Source: Marinomonas hwangdonensis | GTDB lineage: Bacteria; Pseudomonadota; Gammaproteobacteria; Pseudomonadales; Marinomonadaceae | NCBI RefSeq assembly: GCF_003721245.1 | Contig: NZ_RIZG01000001.1 | Location: 434,001-498,000 of the forward strand | Direction: 5' to 3' | Length of the DNA: 64,000 nucleotides | In this document: piece after piece, positions 1 through 7,511 of the stretch | How positions within the stretch are numbered: the first letter of the stretch is position 1 | Layout of the letters: every line of letters begins with the position of its first letter | Position numbers and translations under genes: made by a program | Notes under the pieces: model-generated | Told to the model about the DNA's origin: nothing | Seen by the model: the letters and a program-made list of their open reading frames with translations, nothing else | The model's database searches: none

Positions 1-833
1 CGATAAAGCAGCAGTCTGTGTCTTTGGGGGAAGTGACGGGGCATTTAAATCAAAGCTCAACAAAGACAGAGCAAATTACCTTAGACTTGGGTGTCGCCGC
101 GGATTCGATCGTCAATTCGGGTTATGAAATGAGCGCGGCAAACCAACAAATGGCAAATAATGCCAGTGAGACCTCGAATGAGGCAAGATTAGCTGATGGC
201 TTTGTGCTTCAAGGTGAGGCAGCTGTGAGCAAATCCCATCAAGCTATTAGCCGCCTAGTTGAGGGAATAGACATAGCGTTAGGGCAATCTTCATTATTAG
301 AGCAAAGCTCGGCGAGTATCGCTTCTGTATTAGAGGTTATTCGCAATATTGCTGAGCAAACCAATTTACTGGCGTTAAATGCGGCGATAGAGGCTGCTCG
401 TGCGGGAGAGCAAGGTCGAGGCTTTGCTGTCGTTGCCGATGAGGTTCGTACTCTCGCGACAAGAACTCAAGACAGTACAAACGATATTCAGAAAATGATT
501 GAGCAGTTAAAAAATAACGTTGTGGAGTCTTCCAGCGCGATTGCAGACAGCAAATCACGCGCAGATCAAACGGTAGGTTACTTTGACGAGGTTGATCGTA
601 TTTTTGCTGGTTTACGCAGTTCATTTGCAAAAGTTCAAGCAATGGCGGCACAAACCGCCCAAGCAACGGAAGCACAGTCTGGAGTAGCGACAGCAATTAA
701 CCGCAACCTAGATAAATTAAATGAGCAAACCAGCTCAGCTAAGTTGATTGCTGAGACGTGCAAACGTCAATCTGATCAGGTAAATCAGCTTTATCTTGAG
801 TTAGATAACTTGGTTGGACGTTTTAAAGTATAG
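1..833 (+). CDS. methyl-accepting chemotaxis protein, C-terminal part (cut by window edge)
   Basis: This is the cytoplasmic signalling half of a chemoreceptor, which controls CheA kinase activity. The frame is open from base 3, so the gene begins outside the window and the GTG at 18 is not its start. The highly conserved hairpin tip is present ([20 protein letters not shown], then [15 protein letters not shown]), flanked by long heptad-rich helices that form the four-helix bundle. No membrane or ligand-binding segment is visible in the retained part. The C-terminus (LVGRFKV) lacks a CheR/CheB-tethering pentapeptide. It resembles the second chemoreceptor at 38.2-39.8 kb in its tip and its end. 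The ligand is unknown. Confidence 0.93.
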   Translation, partial: IKQQSVSLGEVTGHLNQSSTKTEQITLDLGVAADSIVNSGYEMSAANQQMANNASETSNEARLADGFVLQGEAAVSKSHQAISRLVEGIDIALGQSSLLEQSSASIASVLEVIRNIAEQTNLLALNAAIEAARAGEQGRGFAVVADEVRTLATRTQDSTNDIQKMIEQLKNNVVESSSAIADSKSRADQTVGYFDEVDRIFAGLRSSFAKVQAMAAQTAQATEAQSGVATAINRNLDKLNEQTSSAKLIAETCKRQSDQVNQLYLELDNLVGRFKV

Positions 834-955
834 ATTGCTCTGAGTATTTGGCTTTTCTTAGAAGGTATGTATCCAGCAAGCCTATCTGAGAAAAGCCTAT
901 GCCTCTTTTCCTTCTTAGGAAAATGGTCCGATTTCTTTTTTAAAGCCAGATACTT

Positions 956-1252
956 ATGATGATCCCTGTTAAAAATATCACGACGTCGAATATTGAATGT
1001 TCTCACTGTCAGGCGTGCTGTTGTCGAATGGACGTGATGATTATCAGTGATACGGGAGTGCCAGATAAACACATTGCTGTCGATGAGTGGGGATCAGAAA
1101 CCATGCTGAAACTGGATGATGGTTGGTGTTCAGCTGTCGATCGAAACACCTACTTATGTACTATTTATGAGAATCGTCCTTGGATTTGTCGTGAGTTTGA
1201 AATGGGCTCTGATGAGTGTAAAGAAGAGTTCAATGTGGTGAAATGGGTATAA
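956..1252 (+). CDS. YkgJ-like cysteine cluster protein
   Basis: A 98-residue cytoplasmic protein of the CxxCxxCC zinc/iron-chelating cluster family. The N-terminal motif CSHCQACCCR is followed by two further cysteine sites (WCSAVD, and YLCTIYENRPWICREF), the usual arrangement in which about eight cysteines bind metal. The family is called Fe-S or zinc binding, but its role is not established. The start is one of two consecutive ATG codons; no strong ribosome-binding site is visible. A thioredoxin-fold gene follows after 25 bases on the same strand, so the two are probably co-transcribed and may share a redox role. That link is inference. Confidence 0.8.
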   Translation: MMIPVKNITTSNIECSHCQACCCRMDVMIISDTGVPDKHIAVDEWGSETMLKLDDGWCSAVDRNTYLCTIYENRPWICREFEMGSDECKEEFNVVKWV

Positions 1253-1277
1253 ATAAACGCACAGTTCAGGTGTCAGT

Positions 1278-1610
1278 ATGCAGGCTATGACCATAGGTTT
1301 TAATTCAGAATACAGTCAGGATGCTCCCAGTTTCGAAGACATCAGTCAGTCATCGGGTCGAGCGTTGCTAGAGTTTGGCGCCCCCTGGTGTGGGCATTGC
1401 CAGGCTTCGCAGTCGGCGGTGGAAGAGGTTATCAGGACGTTTCCTGAGATGGCGCATATCAAGGTGTTTGATGGTAAAGGCAAGCGGCTTGGTCGGCAAT
1501 TTGGCGTTAAACTTTGGCCTACTTTGATCTTGTTAGAAAATGGTCAAGAAATAAAGCGTATTGTGCGTTTTACCTCGGCTGATGAGGTACGGGAATTAAT
1601 GGCCATTTAA
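1278..1610 (+). CDS. thioredoxin-family protein
   Basis: A 110-residue thioredoxin-fold protein with the redox-active site WCGHC at about residues 37-41 and the cis-proline region (LWPTLILLENGQ) in the expected place. The active site has Gly-His between the cysteines, as in protein disulfide isomerase and DsbA-like enzymes, rather than Gly-Pro as in classical thioredoxin. No signal peptide or membrane segment is present, so it should act in the cytoplasm. It lies just behind the YkgJ-like gene and is probably its operon partner. The substrate is unknown. Confidence 0.85.
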   Translation: MQAMTIGFNSEYSQDAPSFEDISQSSGRALLEFGAPWCGHCQASQSAVEEVIRTFPEMAHIKVFDGKGKRLGRQFGVKLWPTLILLENGQEIKRIVRFTSADEVRELMAI

Positions 1611-1643
1611 GCAGCGTTTCATACCATGTTTTAAATCATGTTG

Positions 1644-1925
1644 TTACGCCATGATATCGATCAGTCGACCTATGGTTTGGTTGGATGTATCAATAACCTT
1701 AGCGTTGGCTTTTGCTTCTAGTTCACTGCTCTTTGCTTCAATTAATCCGTCCTGAATATCTGAACCGTAACGTGCATTACTGGCTGTGGCATCAGTGGTG
1801 GGCGCTGTTTGATTCAGTGTTTGTGTGGACGCGCTGGCGACTTTTTGACTGGCCTGGTCGAGCTTGTCTTGACTACGTTGCAAGCCCTGTTGACCATAGA
1901 GAAATGACGAGCTGTTAATTTGCAT
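1644..1925 (-). CDS. small flagellar axial-like (D0-type) protein
   Basis: A 93-residue protein of unproven function. The first 30 residues form an amphipathic helix (MQINSSSFLYGQQGLQRSQD, then KLDQASQKVASAST) like the N-terminal helix of rod, hook and hook-associated proteins. The last 20 residues (ANAKVIDTSNQTIGRLIDIM) resemble the C-terminal D0 helix of FlgK and rod proteins. Almost nothing lies between the two helices. The start is supported by AGAAGG seven bases upstream of the ATG. No flagellar operon is nearby. It may be a stand-alone mini axial protein or an unrelated coiled-coil protein. The gene is convergent with the thioredoxin-family gene. Confidence 0.6.
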   Translation of the reverse strand: MQINSSSFLYGQQGLQRSQDKLDQASQKVASASTQTLNQTAPTTDATASNARYGSDIQDGLIEAKSSELEAKANAKVIDTSNQTIGRLIDIMA

Positions 1926-1996
1926 AAAATAGCCTTCTACTAACCGAAGTCCAATACTATCATATTGAGTGTTGGATTTTTAACCAATCAAGGTGT

Positions 1997-2404
1997 TTAT
2001 TTTCGGCGATTTTTGTTTTTGAAATCGGTGCTGAAATGCTCTAAATGTAGCTCTAAGGCATCGCAGGAAATGGTGATTTCTCGGACCGACAAGTATAAAG
2101 AGTACATAAGGCAAATTAAGCTAGCCGCAAACACGTAACTGCCTACCTGATGATATTCCAAATAAATCGCCATCATGGACAACACACAAAGAAAAAAGCT
2201 GATTACCCCGGCTTCCTGCATTCGGCGAATTAAGTATATTCGGCGGCGCAAATTGGCAATTTGTTCGGTGGTGTTTTTGTCTTCACGTTGTGGATCAAAA
2301 GCCCGAATGATAGAGGCTAAGGTTACAAAGCGATTGGTGTAAGCCAAAAGTAGTAAGGATACTGCTGGAAATAGCATGGCAGGCGTGGTCAGAGTGATAA
2401 GCAT
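1997..2404 (-). CDS. DUF2721-family membrane protein
   Basis: A 135-residue inner-membrane protein matching the DUF2721 pattern. An N-terminal hydrophobic segment (ITLTTPAMLFPAVSLLLLAY) is followed by a conserved loop (TNRFVTLASIIRAFD), a basic helix ending RRRIYLIRRMQEAG, and two more hydrophobic segments (about residues 70-110). No enzymatic motif is visible and the function is unknown. AAAGGA lies five bases upstream of the ATG. It is divergent from the PaeA-like gene, so the two promoters share the region 2405-2549. Confidence 0.75.
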   Translation of the reverse strand: MLITLTTPAMLFPAVSLLLLAYTNRFVTLASIIRAFDPQREDKNTTEQIANLRRRIYLIRRMQEAGVISFFLCVLSMMAIYLEYHQVGSYVFAASLICLMYSLYLSVREITISCDALELHLEHFSTDFKNKNRRK

Positions 2405-2549
2405 GATAATCCTTTTATTAAGTGATGAATAATCATTGTAACAGAGTCACTACCTTCTATAATTCAGCCTTTGAAGAAAGGGTGGATTGACTGAGTCCAA
2501 TTTAACCTAAAAAAATCATCCCACCGGTTAGGTGACAAGAGAGAAAACA

Positions 2550-3827
2550 ATGAGTGACGTGTTCAGTATAGGCTTACTGATTATTATTGGCGCATTATTT
2601 GCGATGTCGGAAATTGGCATGGCAGCAGCCAGAAAAATTAAACTGCGAGTCATGGCCGAGGAAGGAAATGAAAACGCACAAGCCGTGATTAAGCTTCAGC
2701 AAAATCCTGGGGCATTCTTTGCCATGATACAAATCGCACTCAATGCGATTGCATTATTGGGGGGGATTGTGGGTGAGCAAGCACTGACGCCTTACATTAA
2801 ACAGCTAGTAGGTTTTTTGTATTCTGGCGAGCTGTTAGACCAAATTAGCTTTGTTATTTCGTTTCTTTGTTTGACGTCTTTGTTTATTTTGTTTGCGGAT
2901 TTATTACCGAAACGATTGGCGATTATCATGCCAGAAGCGGTAGCCATTCGCATGGTGAAACCCATGTTATGGGTGACTTTTCTTCTTACCCCTGCGGTAT
3001 TTTTATTCAATGGTTTAACCAATATGATCTTGCGCTTATTTAACGTGCCGATCGAGCGTCAGGAGCTGGTTACCACAGAAGACATAGTGGCTATGATGGA
3101 AGCTGGGGCCGAAGACGGCAGTCTACAAAGACAGGAATATCAGCTAATAGGTAACGTGTTCGAATTGGAAACGCGCAGTATTTCTAGCACCATGACGCCA
3201 CGAGATCAGATCATTTACTTTGATATTGATGAGACAAGCGAAGAAATTAGCCAAAAAATCATTGAGCATCCTCATAACGACTTTTTAGTGTGTGATGGAA
3301 GCTTAGACAAAATCCAAGGCATTATTGAATCAAAAGAAATTTTACGCTTAGTGTTAAAGGGCGAGCCAGCGCAGATAAAGCCAGAAAAAATCGACAAAGA
3401 TGTTTTCTATCTTCCTGAAACATTGACTTTGTCAGAAGCGCTGAATGCTTTCAAAGTTGCGCCTCAGGCTTTTGCGGTTATTGTCAATGAGTACGCCACC
3501 ATTGTTGGCATAGTCACGGTGAAAGATTTGTTAGGTGGTTTCATGGGCGGTCTTTTGACGCCTCATGATGAAGAGCAGATTGTACAACGTGATGCTAACT
3601 CGTGGCTGATTGAGGGGCTTACCCCAATCAATGATGTGATGCGCAGCCTTGACATTGAAGAGTTTCCAGATCGGATACAATACGAAACGCTTGGGGGCTT
3701 TATTACTTACAGTTTGAAGCGTTTACCTAAACGTACGGATTTTTATGTGCATGCGGGTTATAAATTTGAGGTGCTGGATCTAGAAGGGGTTCGTGTAGAG
3801 CAGCTACTGGTCACAAAGTTGAAATAA
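2550..3827 (+). CDS. paeA: PaeA/YtfL-type CNNM-CBS transporter
   Basis: A 425-residue inner-membrane protein of the hemolysin-C/CorC (UPF0053) group. The N-terminal half is the CNNM domain with about four membrane segments and the motif SEIGMAAARKIKLRVMAEEG. This matches YtfL of Escherichia coli, reported to export cadaverine and putrescine under stress. Two CBS domains follow (about residues 200-330), then the CorC_HlyC accessory domain at the C-terminus (WLIEGLTPINDVMRSL). I chose the ATG at 2550 over an in-frame GTG at 2532 because AAGAGAG lies just upstream. The polyamine substrate is inferred from the family. Confidence 0.85.
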   Translation: MSDVFSIGLLIIIGALFAMSEIGMAAARKIKLRVMAEEGNENAQAVIKLQQNPGAFFAMIQIALNAIALLGGIVGEQALTPYIKQLVGFLYSGELLDQISFVISFLCLTSLFILFADLLPKRLAIIMPEAVAIRMVKPMLWVTFLLTPAVFLFNGLTNMILRLFNVPIERQELVTTEDIVAMMEAGAEDGSLQRQEYQLIGNVFELETRSISSTMTPRDQIIYFDIDETSEEISQKIIEHPHNDFLVCDGSLDKIQGIIESKEILRLVLKGEPAQIKPEKIDKDVFYLPETLTLSEALNAFKVAPQAFAVIVNEYATIVGIVTVKDLLGGFMGGLLTPHDEEQIVQRDANSWLIEGLTPINDVMRSLDIEEFPDRIQYETLGGFITYSLKRLPKRTDFYVHAGYKFEVLDLEGVRVEQLLVTKLK

Positions 3828-3958
3828 GGTGCAGATTTCTGTGTCGATTTGATCTTTCACGCATAACTCGGTAGGGTAAAAGTGTACTAAGCGTTGATCA
3901 AGGCGTTGAAAAGGAAGCGCATTGAATCGTTCAATTCATTCTTGAAGGAGAACAAACA

Positions 3959-4264
3959 ATGGCAACGACAACGAAAAGCACAACCCAAGCCAAAGCCCAT
4001 GAGAAAGTGGATGAAGTGGCCGAGACAGCCCATAAAACAGTAGATAGCGCGGCACAGGCCAAAGAACAGAGCCAAGAGCGAGTGGAGGAAGTAGCGCAGC
4101 AAATCAGTGAGCAGGCGCACAAAATTGCCGACACCGCAAAGCAACAGTCTGAAAAAGTCTCTTCTGCTGTGGGTGAGTACGCTAAAGAAAACCCTGTTAA
4201 AACCATTGGTATTGCTTTTTTGGCTGGTGCATTGGCGGCCAGTTTCTTATGTAAGCGTAAATAA
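3959..4264 (+). CDS. ElaB/YqjD/DUF883-type membrane-anchored protein
   Basis: A 101-residue protein. A long alanine-, glutamate- and lysine-rich helix (residues 1-75) ends in a conserved glycine-rich C-terminal membrane anchor (ENPVKTIGIAFLAGALAASF). In E. coli the YqjD/ElaB group are stationary-phase tail-anchored membrane proteins that bind ribosomes. Whether this one does is unknown. A strong GAAGGAG lies eight bases upstream of the ATG. It leads a three-gene run with a YqjE-like membrane protein (18 bases on) and a small basic protein, the same order as yqjD-yqjE-yqjK. Confidence 0.82.
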   Translation: MATTTKSTTQAKAHEKVDEVAETAHKTVDSAAQAKEQSQERVEEVAQQISEQAHKIADTAKQQSEKVSSAVGEYAKENPVKTIGIAFLAGALAASFLCKRK

Positions 4265-4281
4265 TACCTAGGATTTAAAAA

Positions 4282-4659
4282 ATGGCAGCATCACCACGCT
4301 CGGATCACCAACAAGAGGCCAGCGATATTCAGCAGGCGGCTCGAATTCATCAGCGTTGGTTAAAGAGTGTTTTAGGGTTAGGAGCATTGGAAGCAAAGCT
4401 TTGGGTAGTTTCCAGCGCCCAGCTCCTAGCACTAATGTGTGGTGTGGTTTTTCTTATATTAACCACGTGGTTGCTCATCATAACAACCGGTGCCGCGGTT
4501 GCGTGGAGTTACGGTTTTTCGTTGGTGGGTATCTTGATAACCGCAACTTTAATGACGTTTATTAGCGCCGTTGTTTTGTTGTATTTGGTTAAACGTACCC
4601 TTCATGGCATGAATTTTACCCGTACCTTGGATGCCATTATCCCTACGGATGAGGAGTAA
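4282..4659 (+). CDS. YqjE-like (phage holin superfamily III) membrane protein
   Basis: A 125-residue inner-membrane protein with two strong hydrophobic segments (about residues 42-68 and 72-100) separated by a short turn, with soluble ends. This is the layout of YqjE and the Actinobacterial holin-like family. The name holin reflects distant topology and not proven lysis activity. It sits between the YqjD-like gene and a small gene that begins three bases after its stop, which suggests one transcript and a membrane or stress role for the trio. Confidence 0.75.
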   Translation: MAASPRSDHQQEASDIQQAARIHQRWLKSVLGLGALEAKLWVVSSAQLLALMCGVVFLILTTWLLIITTGAAVAWSYGFSLVGILITATLMTFISAVVLLYLVKRTLHGMNFTRTLDAIIPTDEE

Positions 4660-4661
4660 TT

Positions 4662-5066
4662 TTGTTCGGTATCAGGCACATGCAAAAACAGCGTGATCGT
4701 TTATACAAACGCACTCAATTACTGGAAAAGCAAGCCAAAGTATCCCGTGATAAAGTGTTAGACAGTAGCTTAAATAAAGCCTCTAGCCCGGAAGGCTTGT
4801 TCGCAAGTTTCCTCTTAGGGGTAAGCACTCAATGTGACCTAACGAAGAAAGTTCGAGAAAACCTGTTGAGCACGGCCTCGAAAGATCTCGTTAGCTTTGT
4901 TATTACGCAATTCATGGCACCATCTTTCACCGCAGAACCCACTGATAAGACCCAGATTGATTCGTATCAGGCAGCGTCAGCCACCGATGGTTTTTCTTCT
5001 CTACAGGAAGATGAAGAAAAATTAAAACAAAACCTTTATAAAAAAGCGCAAGAAAACGTTCAATAA
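4662..5066 (+). CDS. small basic protein, YqjK position
   Basis: A 134-residue soluble protein that I do not recognise by sequence. The first 45 residues are rich in basic residues and predicted helix (RHMQKQRDRLYKRTQLLEKQ). The middle (residues 45-90) has a mildly hydrophobic stretch, GLFASFLLGVSTQC. The C-terminus is acidic and lysine rich. The position behind YqjD- and YqjE-like genes matches yqjK. I favour the TTG at 4662 because GAGGAG, overlapping the end of the previous gene, is five bases upstream. An ATG at 4680 is the alternative. Confidence 0.65.
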   Translation: MFGIRHMQKQRDRLYKRTQLLEKQAKVSRDKVLDSSLNKASSPEGLFASFLLGVSTQCDLTKKVRENLLSTASKDLVSFVITQFMAPSFTAEPTDKTQIDSYQAASATDGFSSLQEDEEKLKQNLYKKAQENVQ

Positions 5067-5195
5067 AACATCACTTAATTCTCGACTTTCCTCCGCTAAG
5101 CCTCTATATTCGCCCACCTTTGTGTTTGTCTTTTGATCATGTTTTTGTGGTCAGTATGAACGTTTTTCTTTTCTTCTTGTTTAGGGCTTTTTCTT

Positions 5196-6779
5196 TTGAT
5201 CTCCACGGCTAATATCACCATGCAATTTGGCGCAACGCCATTGTTTGAAAACATCTCTGCGAAATTTGGTAACGGCAATCGTTACGGTTTAATCGGTGCC
5301 AATGGGTGTGGCAAGTCTACTTTCATGAAGATTCTCAGTGGGGCACTGGTTCCCACATCGGGCAACGTGTCGATAACACCGGGTGAAAAAGTCGGTACTT
5401 TGAGCCAAGATCAATTTGCTTTTGAAGAATATACGGTTGTTGATGCCGTGATCATGGGGGATGTGGCACTTTGGAAAGTCAAACAAGAGCGTGACGCAAT
5501 ATATGCCAAGCCGGAAATGAGTGAAGAAGACGGCATGCGTGCGGGTGAGTTGGAAGCCGAATTTGCTGAAATGGATGGCTACAGTGCGGAAAGTCGTGCG
5601 GGTGATATTCTGTTAGAAGCGGGAATTGCGGAAGAATTTCACTTTGGTTTAATGAGCCAAGTGGCACCGGGCTGGAAGTTGCGTGTTTTATTGGCGCAAG
5701 CCTTGTTCGCAAATCCAGACATTTTGTTATTGGACGAACCGACCAACAACTTGGACATTCATACCATTAACTGGCTGGCGGGTGTGTTGAATCAACGTAA
5801 ATGTACCATGATCATCATTTCACATGACCGTCACTTTTTGAACTCTGTGTGTACGCACATGGCAGACATCGACTTTGGTGAGTTGCGCATTTATCCGGGT
5901 AACTACGAATACTTCATGGAAGCGTCATCTTTAATTCGCGAACAGTTATTGACTGAGAACGCGAAGAAAAGCGCCGAGATGGATGATTTGCAAGCCTTCG
6001 TAAACCGTTTTTCTGCGAACGCTTCGAAAGCCAAACAGGCCAGCTCTCGTGCTAAAAAACTGGAAAAAATTGAATTAGCGGAAGTCAAACAATCCAGTCG
6101 TATGACGCCTTCTTTGAGCTTCAAACAAGACAAGAAACTTCACCGTCATGCGTTGATTTTAGAAAACCTGGGTCATGGTTATGATGAGCCACTATTTTCT
6201 GGCGGCAATATGATTTTAGAAGCCGGCTCAAGGTTGGCGATTATCGGTGAAAACGGAGCGGGTAAAACCACTTTTTTACGATGCCTAATGAATGAGTTAG
6301 ATGCTAAGCAGGGTGAGATTAAATGGGCCGAAAACGCGGTGATTGGGTATTGTCCACAAGACAGTACTGAAGACTTTGATTGCGACTTAACCTTGTTTGA
6401 TTGGATGTCAAAATGGCGTACTGCCAAGCACGATGATCTAAAAGTACGTGCTATGTTGGGGCGTTTATTGTTTACCGCTGACGATTTCAATAAAAAAGTC
6501 CGTGTCTGTTCTGGTGGCGAGAAAAACCGTTTGTTGTTTGGCAAGTTGATGATGATGGACTTAAACGTCTTGGTCATGGACGAACCGACTAACCACATGG
6601 ACATGGAAGCCATCGAAGCGTTAAACAATGCTTTGTTGGAGTTTGATGGGACTTTGATCTTCGTTAGTCACGACAGGGCCTTTGTGTCCTCTTTGGCAAA
6701 CAGAGTGATCGAGATAAAAGATCAAAAAGTGATTGATTTTCAAGGTACTTACGATGAGTACCTTACTCATCAAGGATAA
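5196..6779 (+). CDS. ybiT: ABC-F ATPase YbiT
   Basis: A 527-residue soluble protein with two ABC ATPase domains and no membrane part, nearly collinear with E. coli YbiT (530 residues). ABC-F proteins act on the ribosome to rescue stalled or difficult elongation. Domain one has Walker [10 protein letters not shown] (about residues 34-42) and Walker [13 protein letters not shown]. The linker is the charged inter-domain arm (about residues 240-320). Domain two has GENGAGKTT, signature CSGGEKNR and [12 protein letters not shown]. The start is TTG with AGGG nine bases upstream; the N-terminus then aligns with YbiT. A hairpin terminator follows. Confidence 0.93.
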   Translation: MISTANITMQFGATPLFENISAKFGNGNRYGLIGANGCGKSTFMKILSGALVPTSGNVSITPGEKVGTLSQDQFAFEEYTVVDAVIMGDVALWKVKQERDAIYAKPEMSEEDGMRAGELEAEFAEMDGYSAESRAGDILLEAGIAEEFHFGLMSQVAPGWKLRVLLAQALFANPDILLLDEPTNNLDIHTINWLAGVLNQRKCTMIIISHDRHFLNSVCTHMADIDFGELRIYPGNYEYFMEASSLIREQLLTENAKKSAEMDDLQAFVNRFSANASKAKQASSRAKKLEKIELAEVKQSSRMTPSLSFKQDKKLHRHALILENLGHGYDEPLFSGGNMILEAGSRLAIIGENGAGKTTFLRCLMNELDAKQGEIKWAENAVIGYCPQDSTEDFDCDLTLFDWMSKWRTAKHDDLKVRAMLGRLLFTADDFNKKVRVCSGGEKNRLLFGKLMMMDLNVLVMDEPTNHMDMEAIEALNNALLEFDGTLIFVSHDRAFVSSLANRVIEIKDQKVIDFQGTYDEYLTHQG

Positions 6780-6807
6780 ATGTCTTCACTGTCCTCTTTA
6801 ATAGAAG

Positions 6808-6840
6808 CCGCTTATTGAGTCATCAGTAAGCGGTTTTTTT
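6808..6840 (+). terminator. intrinsic terminator after ybiT
   Basis: A stem CCGCTTA/TAAGCGG with an inner TGA/TCA pairing is followed directly by eight T residues. It is correctly placed about 30 bases behind the ybiT stop codon. Confidence 0.85.
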
Positions 6841-6890
6841 ATTTATACTGCTTGAAAGTTTGTTGAGCGAAGCTTATTTATTCATTAAGA

Positions 6891-7316
6891 ATGTTTTATA
6901 ACATGCTAGATAGGATGCTGTTGGTGAATAGTTTAGCGATAAAAAAGTACCTGTTATCTAAACCTGAATCGATTGAAGATTATCCCTTTGACGATCATAC
7001 CCCGGTGTTTAAAGTTCAAGGCAAAATGTTTGCGTTATTAAGTCAGTATCAGGGGCGTCTGTTACTCAATGTGAAATGTGATCCGCATCATGCCATTGAG
7101 TTGCGTGATGTCTTCAGTGATGTTATTCCCGCTTATCATATGAATAAACGCCATTGGAATTCACTTATTGTAGAGGGCGATTTACCAATGGAAGAAATTC
7201 AACGTCAGATTGATCATTCCTATACTTTGGTGGTGAAAGGCTTAAAAAAATCCATTCGCGAGGGCTTGGAAGTGCGTCATGGTGCGCTTGCTTTATACCG
7301 CGGTTCTTCGATTTAA
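6891..7316 (+). CDS. MmcQ/YjbR-family protein
   Basis: A 141-residue (or slightly shorter) cytoplasmic protein of the MmcQ/YjbR family, which has a CyaY-like fold and may bind DNA or a ligand. The role is unproven. Family marks are a central FKVQGKMFALLS strand and the conserved AYHMNKRHWNSLIV segment near residue 80-95. The start is uncertain: in-frame ATGs lie at 6891, 6903 and 6915, none with a good ribosome-binding site. The gene has its own terminator upstream and a Pho-box promoter region downstream, so it is probably monocistronic. Confidence 0.78.
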   Translation: MFYNMLDRMLLVNSLAIKKYLLSKPESIEDYPFDDHTPVFKVQGKMFALLSQYQGRLLLNVKCDPHHAIELRDVFSDVIPAYHMNKRHWNSLIVEGDLPMEEIQRQIDHSYTLVVKGLKKSIREGLEVRHGALALYRGSSI

Positions 7317-7358
7317 AATGGTATAGCTAACATCCTTAAACGAACTTTATCATGATAA

Positions 7359-7401
7359 TGTCGTTTAATTGTCATCCTAATGTCATGTTTTGTTTATAGA
7401 T
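7359..7401 (+). promoter_or_regulatory. Pho box and promoter of phoX
   Basis: Three direct repeats (TGTCGT at 7359, TGTCAT at 7370 and TGTCAT at 7381) are spaced exactly 11 bases apart, the geometry of PhoB-binding Pho boxes. A TATAGAT -10 element follows at 7395, about nine bases after the last repeat, as in PhoB-dependent promoters that lack a normal -35. The site lies 150 bases upstream of the PhoX start. Confidence 0.85.
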
Positions 7402-7511
7402 TTAAGACAACTTCTCTTGCAGGGGAGAAGGCGTTGTTTGCGTCGTTGTGGGCGCGCTACTTAAAAACGCTACGAATCAAATAAATCTATTAGACAATAT
7501 AGGGCAGTATT

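Noticed and set aside
850-897. Hairpin GGCTTTTCT/AGAAAAGCC behind the first chemoreceptor
   Set aside because: The loop is about 30 bases and no T tract follows directly, so I do not call it a terminator.
6179-6628. 149-codon open frame antisense to ybiT
   Set aside because: It lies wholly within the second ATPase domain of YbiT and resembles no family that I know.
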